29,414 nucleotides of DNA from Clostridiales bacterium (GCA_021203685.1 JAJQAS010000067.1:1-29414), one strand, 5' to 3'. Shown: positions 14,972 to 22,804, counted from the stretch's first letter. Made by a program: numbers and translations. The notes: generated by a model not told the origin, from the sequence alone.

Positions 14972-15745
14972 ATGGACCAGGCTGAAAGACGGAAATATCT
15001 GCTCCACTATTTGCTGGCGGAGCGCGAGGAGTACAGGGGCGTTGCGATCCCGCAGGACACGGAGGGCCAGAAGCGGCTCCTCCGGGCGCTGTTCAACGTG
15101 CGGATGCCCCAGCCGGTGACGGAGGAATTTTTACAGGTACAGGACGCCTATTTGCAGGAGGAGATCCGGCGGAAGGGCGTCACCGACTCCAAAACCCTGC
15201 CGGAACTGCTACCCGACCTGTACCTGTGGCAGGGGGACATCACGACCCTGCGCTGCGGAGCCATTGTCAACGCCGCCAATTCCCAGATGTTAGGGTGCTT
15301 CTATCCCAACCACAACTGCATCGACAACTGCATCCACACCTACGCGGGGGTTCAGCTGCGGCGCGCCTGCTATGATCTGATGCAGAAGCAGGGCCACGAG
15401 GAGCCTGCCGGTGCCGCAAAAATCACGGCGGCGTACAACCTGCCCTGCGACAATGTCCTGCATACGGTGGGGCCCATCGTCGAGGATCGGCTGACCATAA
15501 CCCACGAGAACCTCCTGGCCTCCTGCTATCGGTCCTGTTTGGACCTGGCGGAGCGGAACGGGGTCGCGTCTGTCGCCTTCTGCTGCATCTCCACCGGGGT
15601 CTTTCGGTTCCCCAATGACCGGGCGGCCGAGATAGCGGTGCAGACGGTAAAAGCCTATAAAACCAGCACGGGCAGCCGGATAAAGGTGATTTTTAACGTG
15701 TTCAAGGATTTGGATTTAGAGATTTACCGGGGACTGCTGAAATGA
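14972..15745 (+). CDS. Zinc-dependent macrodomain ADP-ribosyl hydrolase, copy 2
   Basis: A 257-residue paralogue of the macrodomain at 6257-7030, with the same length and motifs: GDITTLRCGAIVNAANS, the zinc-type MLGCFYPNHNCIDN, HTVGPIV and CCISTGVFRFP. The two copies share a 97-bp stretch without a single difference but diverge elsewhere. It follows the broken sirtuin by 13 bases, an order opposite to copy 1, where the macrodomain comes first. The ATG at 14972 aligns with copy 1. A GTG at 14960 has a nearer ribosome site (AAAGGG) and would add four residues. It stays intact although its sirtuin is frameshifted, so it could act alone. It ends beside a heptad repeat. Confidence 0.92.
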   Translation: MDQAERRKYLLHYLLAEREEYRGVAIPQDTEGQKRLLRALFNVRMPQPVTEEFLQVQDAYLQEEIRRKGVTDSKTLPELLPDLYLWQGDITTLRCGAIVNAANSQMLGCFYPNHNCIDNCIHTYAGVQLRRACYDLMQKQGHEEPAGAAKITAAYNLPCDNVLHTVGPIVEDRLTITHENLLASCYRSCLDLAERNGVASVAFCCISTGVFRFPNDRAAEIAVQTVKAYKTSTGSRIKVIFNVFKDLDLEIYRGLLK

Positions 15746-15765
15746 GCTGTTAGCCGTTAGCCCAG
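15745..15765 (+). repeat. Heptad tandem repeat after the macrodomain stop
   Basis: Directly after the stop codon the sequence reads GCTGTTAGCCGTTAGCCC, about three degenerate copies of a seven-base unit of AGC(T/C)GTT type. The same unit family occurs just beyond the aminotransferase stop at 22805-22832. Confidence 0.4.
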
Positions 15766-15831
15766 TGGGTGCATCCAGACGATGAGCAGGGGCGGCCCGT
15801 GGCCGCCCAGGTTAAGCAGTTGATTACCAGC

Positions 15832-15877
15832 AAAAAACGAGGAGAGGAGTCCAAACAGCTCCCTCTCCTCGTTTTTT
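15832..15877. terminator. Bidirectional terminator between macrodomain 2 and the EFR1 gene
   Basis: A perfect 16-bp stem (15832-15847 with 15862-15877, core CGAGGAGAGG/CCTCTCCTCG) has A6 on the left and T6 on the right. It serves both convergent genes. Confidence 0.92.
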
Positions 15878-15905
15878 GTGGTGCATTATGGCAGAAAGTT
15901 ACATT

Positions 15906-16667
15906 TTACAAAAACAGTTCACATTCCTTGCGGTTGGCACAGAGAACGCTCAGCGCCACGCCGCCAAAGTTGGTGAAAACGCGCCCCAGCTTCTTTGCGC
16001 CCACGGGACAGATGGAAACGCACCGCATACAGCTGATACATTTTTTGTTGTCCGGGTTCATCGTCACAGGGTCGATGGCCCCTACAGGACATTTTTCCGC
16101 GCAGAGGCCGCATTTTACGCAGGCGGCCGAGGCCTCCGGCCCCATGCCCGGCATGGCGTGGCCCGGTTTCTCCGGCGCTTTTCCGGGAACCTGCGGAGGG
16201 GTCAGGTCTGCTGCGGCCAGCTTTTGGCGGATTTGAACGGCCATTTCCCGCAGACTTTTTTCGTCTTCCGCATCCGGCCGACCGGCGGCGACTTTGCGCG
16301 CGATGGAGTGCTCCGCCAGAGCCGCCACCGCCGCCACCGGCCGGAAACCGGCCTTCTGTGCGGTGTCCATCAGCTCCGCCAGGGTGTTGTCGTAAGCGCG
16401 GTTGCCGTATACGCAGACGAGAATGGCTCTGGCCCCGTTCCCGGGGATCGCTCTAAACCGCTCCAGAGCGGTCTGCGGGACCCGTCCGCCGTAGGACGGG
16501 ACCGCGATTAGCGCGGTATCGTCGCTTTCCAGGCCTGTCGCTGCAAAATCGACGTTCCGGTCACACAAATCGACCTCGATCGCCTGCTCCGCCAGGGCCT
16601 GGGTCAGAATGTCGGCGGCCTTCTTCGTGCCCCCGGTGGGGCTGAAGGTGATTTCATAAAACTTCAT
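15906..16667 (-). CDS. EFR1 family flavodoxin-ferredoxin protein
   Basis: A 253-residue electron carrier of the EFR1 type. The N-terminal flavodoxin-like half has the phosphate-binding loop SPTGGTKK (about 9-16) and SYGGRVP. After a linker rich in proline, the C-terminal ferredoxin carries two 4Fe-4S motifs, CVKCGLCAEKCP and CISCMRCVSICP. It should shuttle electrons by FMN and two clusters in the cytoplasm; the partner is unknown. GGAGG lies 9 bases before the ATG at 16667. It lies 59 bases after the XRE regulator gene on the same strand and may be co-transcribed with it. It converges with the second sirtuin pair. Confidence 0.93.
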   Translation of the reverse strand: MKFYEITFSPTGGTKKAADILTQALAEQAIEVDLCDRNVDFAATGLESDDTALIAVPSYGGRVPQTALERFRAIPGNGARAILVCVYGNRAYDNTLAELMDTAQKAGFRPVAAVAALAEHSIARKVAAGRPDAEDEKSLREMAVQIRQKLAAADLTPPQVPGKAPEKPGHAMPGMGPEASAACVKCGLCAEKCPVGAIDPVTMNPDNKKCISCMRCVSICPVGAKKLGRVFTNFGGVALSVLCANRKECELFL

Positions 16668-16726
16668 GGGTCGTTTCCTCCTTCAACGAGATGTGTTATT
16701 CCTCACGCGGGACAGCCCCTTCATTC

Positions 16727-17434
16727 CTACACGACAGAAAGCATATTGTAGAGCTTTAGCAGCCGGATGTCCTCTTTGGAAATTTTCAGGGACTTGGTCA
16801 GTGCGGCGTTTTCATCCAGGCGGTGCCGGGAGAACAGCATTTTGGTGGCGATGGGCATCATGGGCCGGGAGGAGAAGCCCTTCCACAGCCCCCACTTGGT
16901 ATCAGCATCCAGATAAGAGGCCAAAATCTCCGCGCTGGCCTGCTCCATGGGGCTGTGCTGGTTGGTCAGGTTGATGTTGGTGACGGCGTCGAAGTGGGTG
17001 ATGTAGCCATAGTAGGTGGTTTCGCAGTCCTGATAATTCTCGTAGTCCTTAAAATTCATGTACATCATGATTTTGAACTGGTTTGTTTCCACCTGGCTGA
17101 GGACGTCGAACTGGCAGCGCATGATGGTGTTGTTGCGCCCGTCAAAGAGGTAGGCGTAAAACAGGGAAATGCCCTGGAAAAAGGCGGGGTGATTTTCCTC
17201 GATGGGCAGACAGGAGCGCGACCGCCGCTGGTAGAGCAGCTGCTCCACGTGGATGTGAAGGGCATCGGCAATTTCGTACAGCGTCTCGATATCTACCGCG
17301 ATCTCACCCTTCTCGTACTTGGAGACCGTGGATTTGCTTTTGCAGATCTCCGAGGCCAGGCCGTCCAGCGTCATCTTCCGTTTCTTGCGAGTATTGCGAA
17401 TCTGTTTTCCGATCTCTACGGAGATCTCACTCAT
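16727..17434 (-). CDS. XRE-type helix-turn-helix regulator
   Basis: A 235-residue regulator. Residues about 7-62 form a Cro/CI-type helix-turn-helix: GKQIRNTRKKRKMTLDGLASEICKSKSTVSKYEKGEIAVDIETLYEIADAL has every expected position. The rest (about 75-235) is a conserved-looking alpha/beta domain with many aromatic residues (NFKDYENYQDCETTYYGY) and no recognised family, perhaps a ligand sensor. TAGGAGG stands 8 bases before the ATG at 17434; an upstream GTG at 17443 is less suitable. It is divergent from the NhaC/RidA/PLP-enzyme operon, which it probably controls, with a palindrome between them. Confidence 0.92.
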   Translation of the reverse strand: MSEISVEIGKQIRNTRKKRKMTLDGLASEICKSKSTVSKYEKGEIAVDIETLYEIADALHIHVEQLLYQRRSRSCLPIEENHPAFFQGISLFYAYLFDGRNNTIMRCQFDVLSQVETNQFKIMMYMNFKDYENYQDCETTYYGYITHFDAVTNINLTNQHSPMEQASAEILASYLDADTKWGLWKGFSSRPMMPIATKMLFSRHRLDENAALTKSLKISKEDIRLLKLYNMLSVV

Positions 17435-17467
17435 AACAAACACCTCCTAAAGCGTTTTGCACAAATC

Positions 17468-17480
17468 ATACGTTTCGTAT
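17468..17480. promoter_or_regulatory. Candidate XRE operator palindrome
   Basis: ATACGTTTCGTAT is a perfect 5-3-5 inverted repeat in the leader of the XRE gene, 34 bases before its start codon and downstream of its predicted promoter. A position suited to autorepression; binding is inferred. Confidence 0.4.
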
Positions 17481-17527
17481 AAATCGATTTTTCGTGAAAA
17501 TTCGGCCATTTTTGACATCGCAAAAAA

Positions 17528-17556
17528 ATTATATCACATCCTTTTCCAAAAGTCCA
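17528..17556 (-). promoter_or_regulatory. Promoter of the XRE regulator gene
   Basis: Reading leftward, TGGACT, a 17-base spacer and consensus TATAAT. The predicted leader is about 85 bases long. Confidence 0.55.
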
Positions 17557-17608
17557 CCGCGGGGAAACCGTTTTGAGAAAAAGTTTCACCAGAGGAAACT
17601 TGCGCCTT

Positions 17609-17637
17609 TTGCGATTTCCGTTCCCATTTGCTATGAT
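17609..17637 (+). promoter_or_regulatory. Promoter of the transporter operon
   Basis: TTGCGA at 17609-17614, a 17-base spacer and TATGAT at 17632-17637 with an extended TGC. The predicted leader is about 100 bases. Confidence 0.55.
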
Positions 17638-17743
17638 TCAGTCAGCAAGAGCAAATTCCCTAAGAATTGAATACATCGCCCAGGTTCTTTGTGGAAGCTG
17701 CTCAAACCAACACCCCCCCCCAAAATTGAATAGGAGGAAAGTT

Positions 17744-19087
17744 ATGGAAGAAAAAGGCAAGTTTTACGGAGGCAGAGCACTACTGCCGGTCGTCGTGTTC
17801 CTGGGGCTGTATCTGGGATGCGGCATCGCATTTACCATCCAGGGTGCAGATTCCGCGTTCGGCTACATGCCGCGCTACGTGGCTGTGCTCATCGCTATCC
17901 TGGCAGGTCTGCTGGGGTTTGAGCCTCACCGCAAGCTCTCTGAGAAGCTGGATATTTACCTGAAGGGCGCGGGCTCCTCCGGTGTCCACCTGCTCGGCAT
18001 TATCGTCCTGCTGGCCGGCGGCTTCGCCCAGGCCACAGCCGCCATCGGCGGTCAGGATTCCATGGTCAATCTGGGTATCACCCTGATCCCCACCCAGTTC
18101 CTGGTCCCCGGCATTTTCATCATCTGCTGTCTCATCTCCACCTGCACCGGCACCTCCATGGGCACCCAGGTGACCATGATCCCCATCGCCATCGCAATGG
18201 CGGAGGGCGCTGGCGTCAGCAGCGGCATGGCAGGCGCGGCGGCCATCGCGGGCGCTTACTTCGGCGACAACCTGTCCATGATCTCCGACACCACCATCAT
18301 CTCCGTCAAGGGCGTGGACGGCGATATGCGCGAGAAGTTCCTGCTCAACTGCAAGATCGCCATTCCAGCCGCCATCGTCAGCATCATCCTCTACGTCATC
18401 ATGGGCTCCCAGACCGCCGCAGGCGTGGCCCAGGAAGCCGGCAGCTACAACATCCTCACCATTCTCCCCTACTTCGCCGTTCTGGGTCTGTCCGTCGCCG
18501 GTATGGACGTGGTTCTGGTGCTGGCCTCCGGCAGTGTGCTGTCCCTGATCATCGGCCTGGCCACCGGCACCATCGGCTTCTTCGACTGGTCCATGGCCAT
18601 GGGCGAGGGCATGGAAGACATGTTCTGGCTGGCTGTCTTTGCCTCCCTGGTCTCCGGCATGATGTCCCTGGTCCGTTACTACGGCGGCATCCAGTGGATG
18701 GTCGATAAATCCCAGAAGTTCATCAAGAGCAGCAAGAGCTGCCAGTACGTCATCGGCCTGCTGGTCATGGCCATCTCCGGCACCACCCTGAACAACGCCG
18801 TGGCCTCCCTGATCTCCGCCCCCGTTGCCAAGGATCTGGGCGCCCAGTACAATGTTTCCAAGAACAAACTGGCTACCCTGCTGAGTATCTTCTCCTGCGC
18901 CATCCTGATGGTGGTTCCCCACGACAGCGGCTGTCTGCTGGTGCAGCAGTACGGCGGGTGCAGTTACCTGGACATCCTCCAGTACGCCTACTATCCCGTC
19001 CTGCTGGTTCTGTTCACCTGCATCACCATTCAGTTTGACCTGTTCAGCCAAAAACGCAAAGACAAAAAAGCAGCAGCAAAGGAGTAA
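17744..19087 (+). CDS. NhaC-type antiporter family transporter
   Basis: A 447-residue integral membrane protein with about 11-12 hydrophobic segments. It has Na+/H+ antiporter NhaC features such as STCTGTSMGTQVTMIPIAIAM and AGAYFGDNLSMISDTTIISVKG, where the GDNLSMISDTT block is the best family hallmark. Family members exchange sodium or protons for organic ions, and several move amino or organic acids. Here the next genes are RidA, a glutaredoxin-like protein and PLP lyases, so an amino-acid substrate, possibly sulfur-containing, is the best inference. TAGGAGG stands 7 bases before the ATG at 17744. First gene of a five-gene operon divergent from the XRE regulator. Confidence 0.92.
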   Translation: MEEKGKFYGGRALLPVVVFLGLYLGCGIAFTIQGADSAFGYMPRYVAVLIAILAGLLGFEPHRKLSEKLDIYLKGAGSSGVHLLGIIVLLAGGFAQATAAIGGQDSMVNLGITLIPTQFLVPGIFIICCLISTCTGTSMGTQVTMIPIAIAMAEGAGVSSGMAGAAAIAGAYFGDNLSMISDTTIISVKGVDGDMREKFLLNCKIAIPAAIVSIILYVIMGSQTAAGVAQEAGSYNILTILPYFAVLGLSVAGMDVVLVLASGSVLSLIIGLATGTIGFFDWSMAMGEGMEDMFWLAVFASLVSGMMSLVRYYGGIQWMVDKSQKFIKSSKSCQYVIGLLVMAISGTTLNNAVASLISAPVAKDLGAQYNVSKNKLATLLSIFSCAILMVVPHDSGCLLVQQYGGCSYLDILQYAYYPVLLVLFTCITIQFDLFSQKRKDKKAAAKE

Positions 19088-19092
19088 TTATC

Positions 19093-19461
19093 ATGAAAGT
19101 CATTGACACCAAGAACGCTCCCGGCGCCATCGGCCCCTATTCCCAGGCTTTCGTCGTGGGCAGTACCGTCATCACCTCCGGCCAGATCCCCGTCAACCCC
19201 GCTGACGGCTCCGTCCCCGAGGGCATCGCCGCCCAGACCGAGCAGAGCTGCAAGAACGTGGGCGCTATCCTGGAGGCCGCCGGCACTTCCTTCGAGAAGG
19301 TCTTTAAGACCACCTGCTTCCTGGCCGACATGGGCGACTTCGCCGCCTTCAACGAGGTCTATGCCAACTATTTCGTCTCCAAGCCTGCCCGGAGCTGCGT
19401 GGCTGTGAAGCAGCTGCCCAAGGGCGTCCTCTGCGAGATCGAAGCCCAGGCGGAGGTGTAA
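19093..19461 (+). CDS. ridA: RidA family enamine/imine deaminase
   Basis: A 122-residue RidA-type protein that hydrolyses reactive 2-aminoacrylate and related enamines released by PLP enzymes, giving keto acids and ammonia. The sequence has GPYSQAF (Tyr16), SGQIPVNP, the key arginine Arg100 in KPARSCVAV and CEIEAQAEV near the end with its conserved glutamate. It is 5 bases after the transporter stop and is followed by the glutaredoxin-like gene and two PLP beta-lyase/aminotransferase-type genes. That context supports a role clearing the aminoacrylate or iminopropionate those enzymes make from cysteine, serine or cystathionine. Confidence 0.96.
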   Translation: MKVIDTKNAPGAIGPYSQAFVVGSTVITSGQIPVNPADGSVPEGIAAQTEQSCKNVGAILEAAGTSFEKVFKTTCFLADMGDFAAFNEVYANYFVSKPARSCVAVKQLPKGVLCEIEAQAEV

Positions 19462-19464
19462 AAC

Positions 19465-19722
19465 ATGAAAGTGAAAGTCATCGGCAGCCACATCTGCCAG
19501 GATACCCTGTATTCCATCATCAAGCTCAAGGATCAGAAAGCCGAAGTGGAGTTCCTGGACATCGCCGCCAGCTTCCCCGCCCTGAAGGAGTTCCTGGAGC
19601 AGCGGGAGAACAACCCCCTCTATGACGATGTCAAGGCCCGCGGCGGCATCGGAATGCCCTTCTTCCAGCTGGAGGACGGCACCCAGACCCTGGATCTCCA
19701 GGAAGTTCTGGCCAAGCTGTAA
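19465..19722 (+). CDS. Glutaredoxin-like protein
   Basis: An 85-residue thioredoxin-fold protein. The N-terminal strand and active-site region read KVKVIGSHICQDTLYS, with a single cysteine (Cys11) in a CxxT arrangement, and GGIGMPFFQLEDG supplies the cis-proline loop typical of glutaredoxins. One active cysteine suggests a monothiol mechanism or a thiol-binding role. It starts 3 bases after the ridA stop. In this cassette it may handle a thiol or persulfide freed by the lyases. The family is likely; the activity is inferred. Confidence 0.88.
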   Translation: MKVKVIGSHICQDTLYSIIKLKDQKAEVEFLDIAASFPALKEFLEQRENNPLYDDVKARGGIGMPFFQLEDGTQTLDLQEVLAKL

Positions 19723-19761
19723 ACAACAGTCACCATCCTATTACAAGAAAGGAGCAGCACA

Positions 19762-20961
19762 ATGGAGAAACAGGAATTTCTGAACCGGTATCTTGTGAAC
19801 CGCCAGGGTACCAGCAGCAGCAAATGGGACGGCCTGAAAGGCAAATTCGGGGAAGACGGTTTGCTCCCCATGTGGATCGCAGACATGGAGTTCAAGACCC
19901 CGGAGGCCGTCACGGCAGCCTTGCAGCAGCGCATCGACCACGGCGTGTTCGGCTACAGCTTTGTGCCGGACAGCTACTATGAAGCCTTCCAGAACTGGAT
20001 GGAGACCCGGCACAATTGCAAGATCGAGCGGGAAGAACTCCGTTTCTCCACTGGCTGCGTCACCGGCATCTCCTGGATGATCCACGCCTTTACCGAGCCG
20101 GGGGACACCTGCCTCATCTTGACACCCATCTATTATCCGTTCTATAATGTCGTCACCAACAACGACCGCCGCCTGGCGACCGTTGGCCTGGACTACGACG
20201 AAGGCTACTTCACCATGAACTACGAGGCCATCGAGAAGGCTATCGTGGAACAGGACGTAAAAATGTTCCTGATGTGCTCCCCCCACAACCCGGCCGGCCG
20301 CGTCTGGACGGAAGAGGAGCTGGACAAAGTGCTGGCTATCTGCCAGAAGCACAACGTCCTCGTGGTGTCCGATGAGATCCATCAGGACCTGATGGCCCCG
20401 GGTCACTCCTTTATCCCCGCTGCCAACGTGGGCGGCGGCAAGTACCGGGACATCCTGCTAATCCTGAACTCCGCCACCAAGAGCTTCAACCTGGCGACCC
20501 TGATCCATTCCCACATCATCATCTTCAATGAGGAACTGCGGAAGGTGTATGACCGCTTCGCCTCCGGCCTGAACCGGACCGAGGTCAGCGTGATGGGCAT
20601 GATTGCCACCGAGGCGGCCTACCGGGACGGCGGCGAGTGGCTGGACGCCCTGCGTCAGGTCATCCACGACAACTACATCTACCTGAAGGAGCGCTTCGCT
20701 GCGGAGCTGCCCGGCGTTCGCATGACCGCGCTGGAAGGCGCCTACCTGCCGATGGTCGACCTGCGGGCCTATGTCACCGGAGATGCCTGCCAGGAGGTCA
20801 TCCAGGGCAAGTGCAAGCTGGCGGTGGACTACGGCCAGTGGTTCGGCGAGGGCTACGATGGATTTATCCGCGTCAACGTGGCCACCGACCCGGCCATCAT
20901 CCAGGAGGCCGCCGACCGGATCATCCGGGAAATCAAGGCGCTGGGTACCTGCAACGCATAA
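19762..20961 (+). CDS. MalY/PatB-type PLP-dependent enzyme (aminotransferase / C-S lyase), copy 1
   Basis: A 399-residue fold-type I PLP enzyme. MalY/PatB landmarks are PMWIADMEFKTP near the start, YYPFYNVV, the CSPHNPAGRVW block (Asn176), SDEIHQDL (Asp204) and the PLP lysine Lys240 in SATKSFNLA. This group includes cystathionine beta-lyases and cysteine desulfhydrases as well as aminotransferases, so the exact reaction is open. Neighbouring RidA and glutaredoxin-like genes favour beta-elimination with release of aminoacrylate and a thiol. AAAGGAG lies 8 bases before the ATG at 19762. Fourth gene of the operon. Confidence 0.93.
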   Translation: MEKQEFLNRYLVNRQGTSSSKWDGLKGKFGEDGLLPMWIADMEFKTPEAVTAALQQRIDHGVFGYSFVPDSYYEAFQNWMETRHNCKIEREELRFSTGCVTGISWMIHAFTEPGDTCLILTPIYYPFYNVVTNNDRRLATVGLDYDEGYFTMNYEAIEKAIVEQDVKMFLMCSPHNPAGRVWTEEELDKVLAICQKHNVLVVSDEIHQDLMAPGHSFIPAANVGGGKYRDILLILNSATKSFNLATLIHSHIIIFNEELRKVYDRFASGLNRTEVSVMGMIATEAAYRDGGEWLDALRQVIHDNYIYLKERFAAELPGVRMTALEGAYLPMVDLRAYVTGDACQEVIQGKCKLAVDYGQWFGEGYDGFIRVNVATDPAIIQEAADRIIREIKALGTCNA

Positions 20962-20994
20962 CACACTGTAACGTTTTTTAGGGAGGAAATCACC

Positions 20995-22218
20995 ATGTAC
21001 AATTTTGACGAGATCATCGACAGAAGAAACACAAATGCCCTGAACACCGATGGCTTCCGTGGCTACATCTTCCACGCCGGCCCGGAGAAGGTTTTCCCCT
21101 ATAAGGACGAAGAGTTTGTGCGGATGTGGGTGGCCGACATGGAGTTCGGCGTGGCCCCCGAGATCATCGACGCCATTAAGGCCCGTCTGGACCGCCGGAT
21201 CTATGGCTACACCAGCGTGTTCGACGGCAAATACTTCGAGGCGTTCAAGAACTGGTGCCAGAAGCATTACGACTGGACCCCTGTCGAGAGCGAACTGTAT
21301 TACACCCCCGGCATCATCCCCGCCCTGTAACAGCTGGCCGAGCGCCTCTGCGCCAAGGGCGAGAAGGTGCTCATCTCCACTCCCGCTTACGGCTACTTTC
21401 TCCATGCGGCGGAGTACGCCAATGTGGAAGCCCTGACCTCGCCCCTGGTGAAGGACGCCAACGGCGAGTTCCACCTGGACTTCGAGGACTTCGAGGCCAA
21501 GTGCGCCGACCCCAAGTGCAAGCTGGTGTTCTGGTGCAACCCCCACAACCCCACCGGCCGCGTCTGGACCGTGGAAGAGCAGCAGAAGATCGCCGCCATC
21601 GTGGAGAAGTACAACCTGTGGATCGTCTCTGACGAGATCCACTGCGACCTGACCCGAAACGGCATCCATCACACCCCCATGGCGAAGATCATGCCCGACT
21701 ACAAGAAGCTCATCACCTGCATGGCTCCCACCAAGTCCTTCAACATGGCTGGCCTGGCCTTCTCCAACATCATAATCCGGGACGAGGAAACCCTCCAGGA
21801 GTTCAAGGACCGGGACAAGCTGTTCGGCATGGTGAACCCCATCTCCCTGACCGCGGCGCAGGCCGCCTACGAGCACGGCGACGCCTGGCTGTCCGAGCTG
21901 AAAACCTACCTGGACGGCAACTTCGCCTTCGTCAAGGAGTTCCTCACGGAGAACATCCCCGACGCCGTCATGAACATCTCCGAATCCACCTACCTGTCCT
22001 GGGTGGACATGAGCAAGGCTTTGCCCGACGTCATCGACGACCTGCCCGGCTTCTTCGCCAACAACGCCGGCGTCCTGCTGGAAGGCGGCGACGGCCTCTT
22101 CGTGGGCAACGCCCGGGGCTACATCCGCCTGAACCTGGCAATGCCTCGTTCCATCATCGCCACCGGCCTCCAGCGCATGGCCGACGCCATCAACAAGCAC
22201 AACGCCGCGAAGGCGTAA
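20995..22218 (+). pseudogene. MalY/PatB-type PLP enzyme copy 2, interrupted by an in-frame TAA
   Basis: The frame starts at 20995 with GGGAGG upstream and stays in register to 22218 (407 codons), apart from one TAA at codon 112 (21328-21330) in GIIPAL*QLAERL. Homology continues without a frame change: WVADMEFG before it, and TPAYGYFLHA, CNPHNPTGRVW, SDEIHCDL and the PLP lysine in APTKSFNMA (codon 247) after it. Copy 1 has a serine at this position, and a single base change would restore a sense codon. No obvious restart with a ribosome site is seen until ATG 21367, which would lack the N-terminal third. Probably a recent nonsense pseudogene, or a sequencing error. Confidence 0.87.
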
Positions 22219-22226
22219 ACCATACG

Positions 22227-22257
22227 GCTCCGCCTGGGCTGCCCTCTCAGGCGGAGC
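22227..22257 (+). terminator. Hairpin directly after the PLP-enzyme operon
   Basis: GCTCCGCCTG (22227-22236) pairs with CAGGCGGAGC (22248-22257), a 10-bp stem 8 bases after the stop. Purines, not thymines, follow, so it is more likely a 3'-end stabiliser than an intrinsic terminator. Confidence 0.4.
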
Positions 22258-22472
22258 GTAAGAAAAGAAAGAAGTACCTATAAATTACCCCTTCCAATTT
22301 GCCTCAGCTCACCTTAGAATTGCCTTAGAATAGAATTGCTTCATATTCCCTTCCAACCACCCCGGAATTGCCTTAGAATTGCTTCAAGCTGCTTCACCCT
22401 GCAACAGGCAAAATGATCGATCAGTTGTTCCTTCCACCTATCTATAAAGACCCTTCCACCTATCCAAGCACC

Positions 22473-22622
22473 TCAACCTTCCTTTTCTAACAGTCAAGCT
22501 CACTTCAACCTTATCTTCCAACAGTCACCAACCACCTCGACCTTCCTTTCCAACAGTCAACCAGCCATCCTAACCTTCCTTCCAATTGCCAAAATTACCT
22601 CAACTTCCTTCCAACAGTCAAA
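22473..22622 (+). repeat. Degenerate tandem repeat, about 32-bp period, five copies
   Basis: Five units begin near 22473, 22505, 22537, 22571 and 22600. Each is close to TCAACCTTCCTTCCAACAGT followed by CA, with 8-10 variable bases between units. Shorter CCTTCCACCTATC repeats precede them (22430-22464). Spacers are too short and units too variable for a CRISPR array. Confidence 0.6.
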
Positions 22623-22632
22623 GATTTACACG

Positions 22633-22668
22633 GAAGATGCCCTTTGCCCCACGGCGGAGGGCATTTTC
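22633..22668 (+). terminator. Weak intrinsic terminator on the + strand
   Basis: GAAGATGCCCT (22633-22643) pairs with AGGGCATTTTC (22658-22668), with one G-U pair; four thymines lie within the right arm. It may end transcripts that cross the repeat tract. Confidence 0.45.
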
Positions 22669-22691
22669 TGTTGGGCCGCCATGGGCGTATA

Positions 22692-22752
22692 AGAAAAATC
22701 CCCCCAGCGCAGCCTCGAACTTTTTGGTTTTTCGAGTGACTACGCTAAGGGG
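22692..22752 (-). terminator. Terminator of the branched-chain aminotransferase gene
   Basis: Reading leftward, CCCC-TT-AGCG pairs with CGCTGGGG around an inner CTCGAA/TTCGAG hairpin, followed by GGATTTTTCTT. It lies about 80 bases after the aminotransferase stop. Confidence 0.6.
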
Positions 22753-22804
22753 ATGCACTCAGCCGCAGATTGATAAGCCGTTGGCTGTTCGCCTGGCACT
22801 AACA

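Larger units (their letters stand above)
17435..17743. other. Divergent control region of the XRE gene and transporter operon
   Basis: These 309 bases hold both outward promoters (described separately), an ATACG-TTT-CGTAT palindrome and a C9 tract (17712-17720) shortly before the ribosome site of the transporter gene. Confidence 0.6.

Noticed and set aside
21328..21330. Recoding of the in-frame stop as an unusual amino acid.
   Set aside because: The codon is TAA; selenocysteine uses TGA and pyrrolysine TAG, and no SECIS-like hairpin follows.
22473..22622. Possible CRISPR array because of five regularly spaced units.
   Set aside because: Units are too degenerate, intervals of 8-10 bases are far too short for spacers, there is no dyad symmetry and no cas genes.
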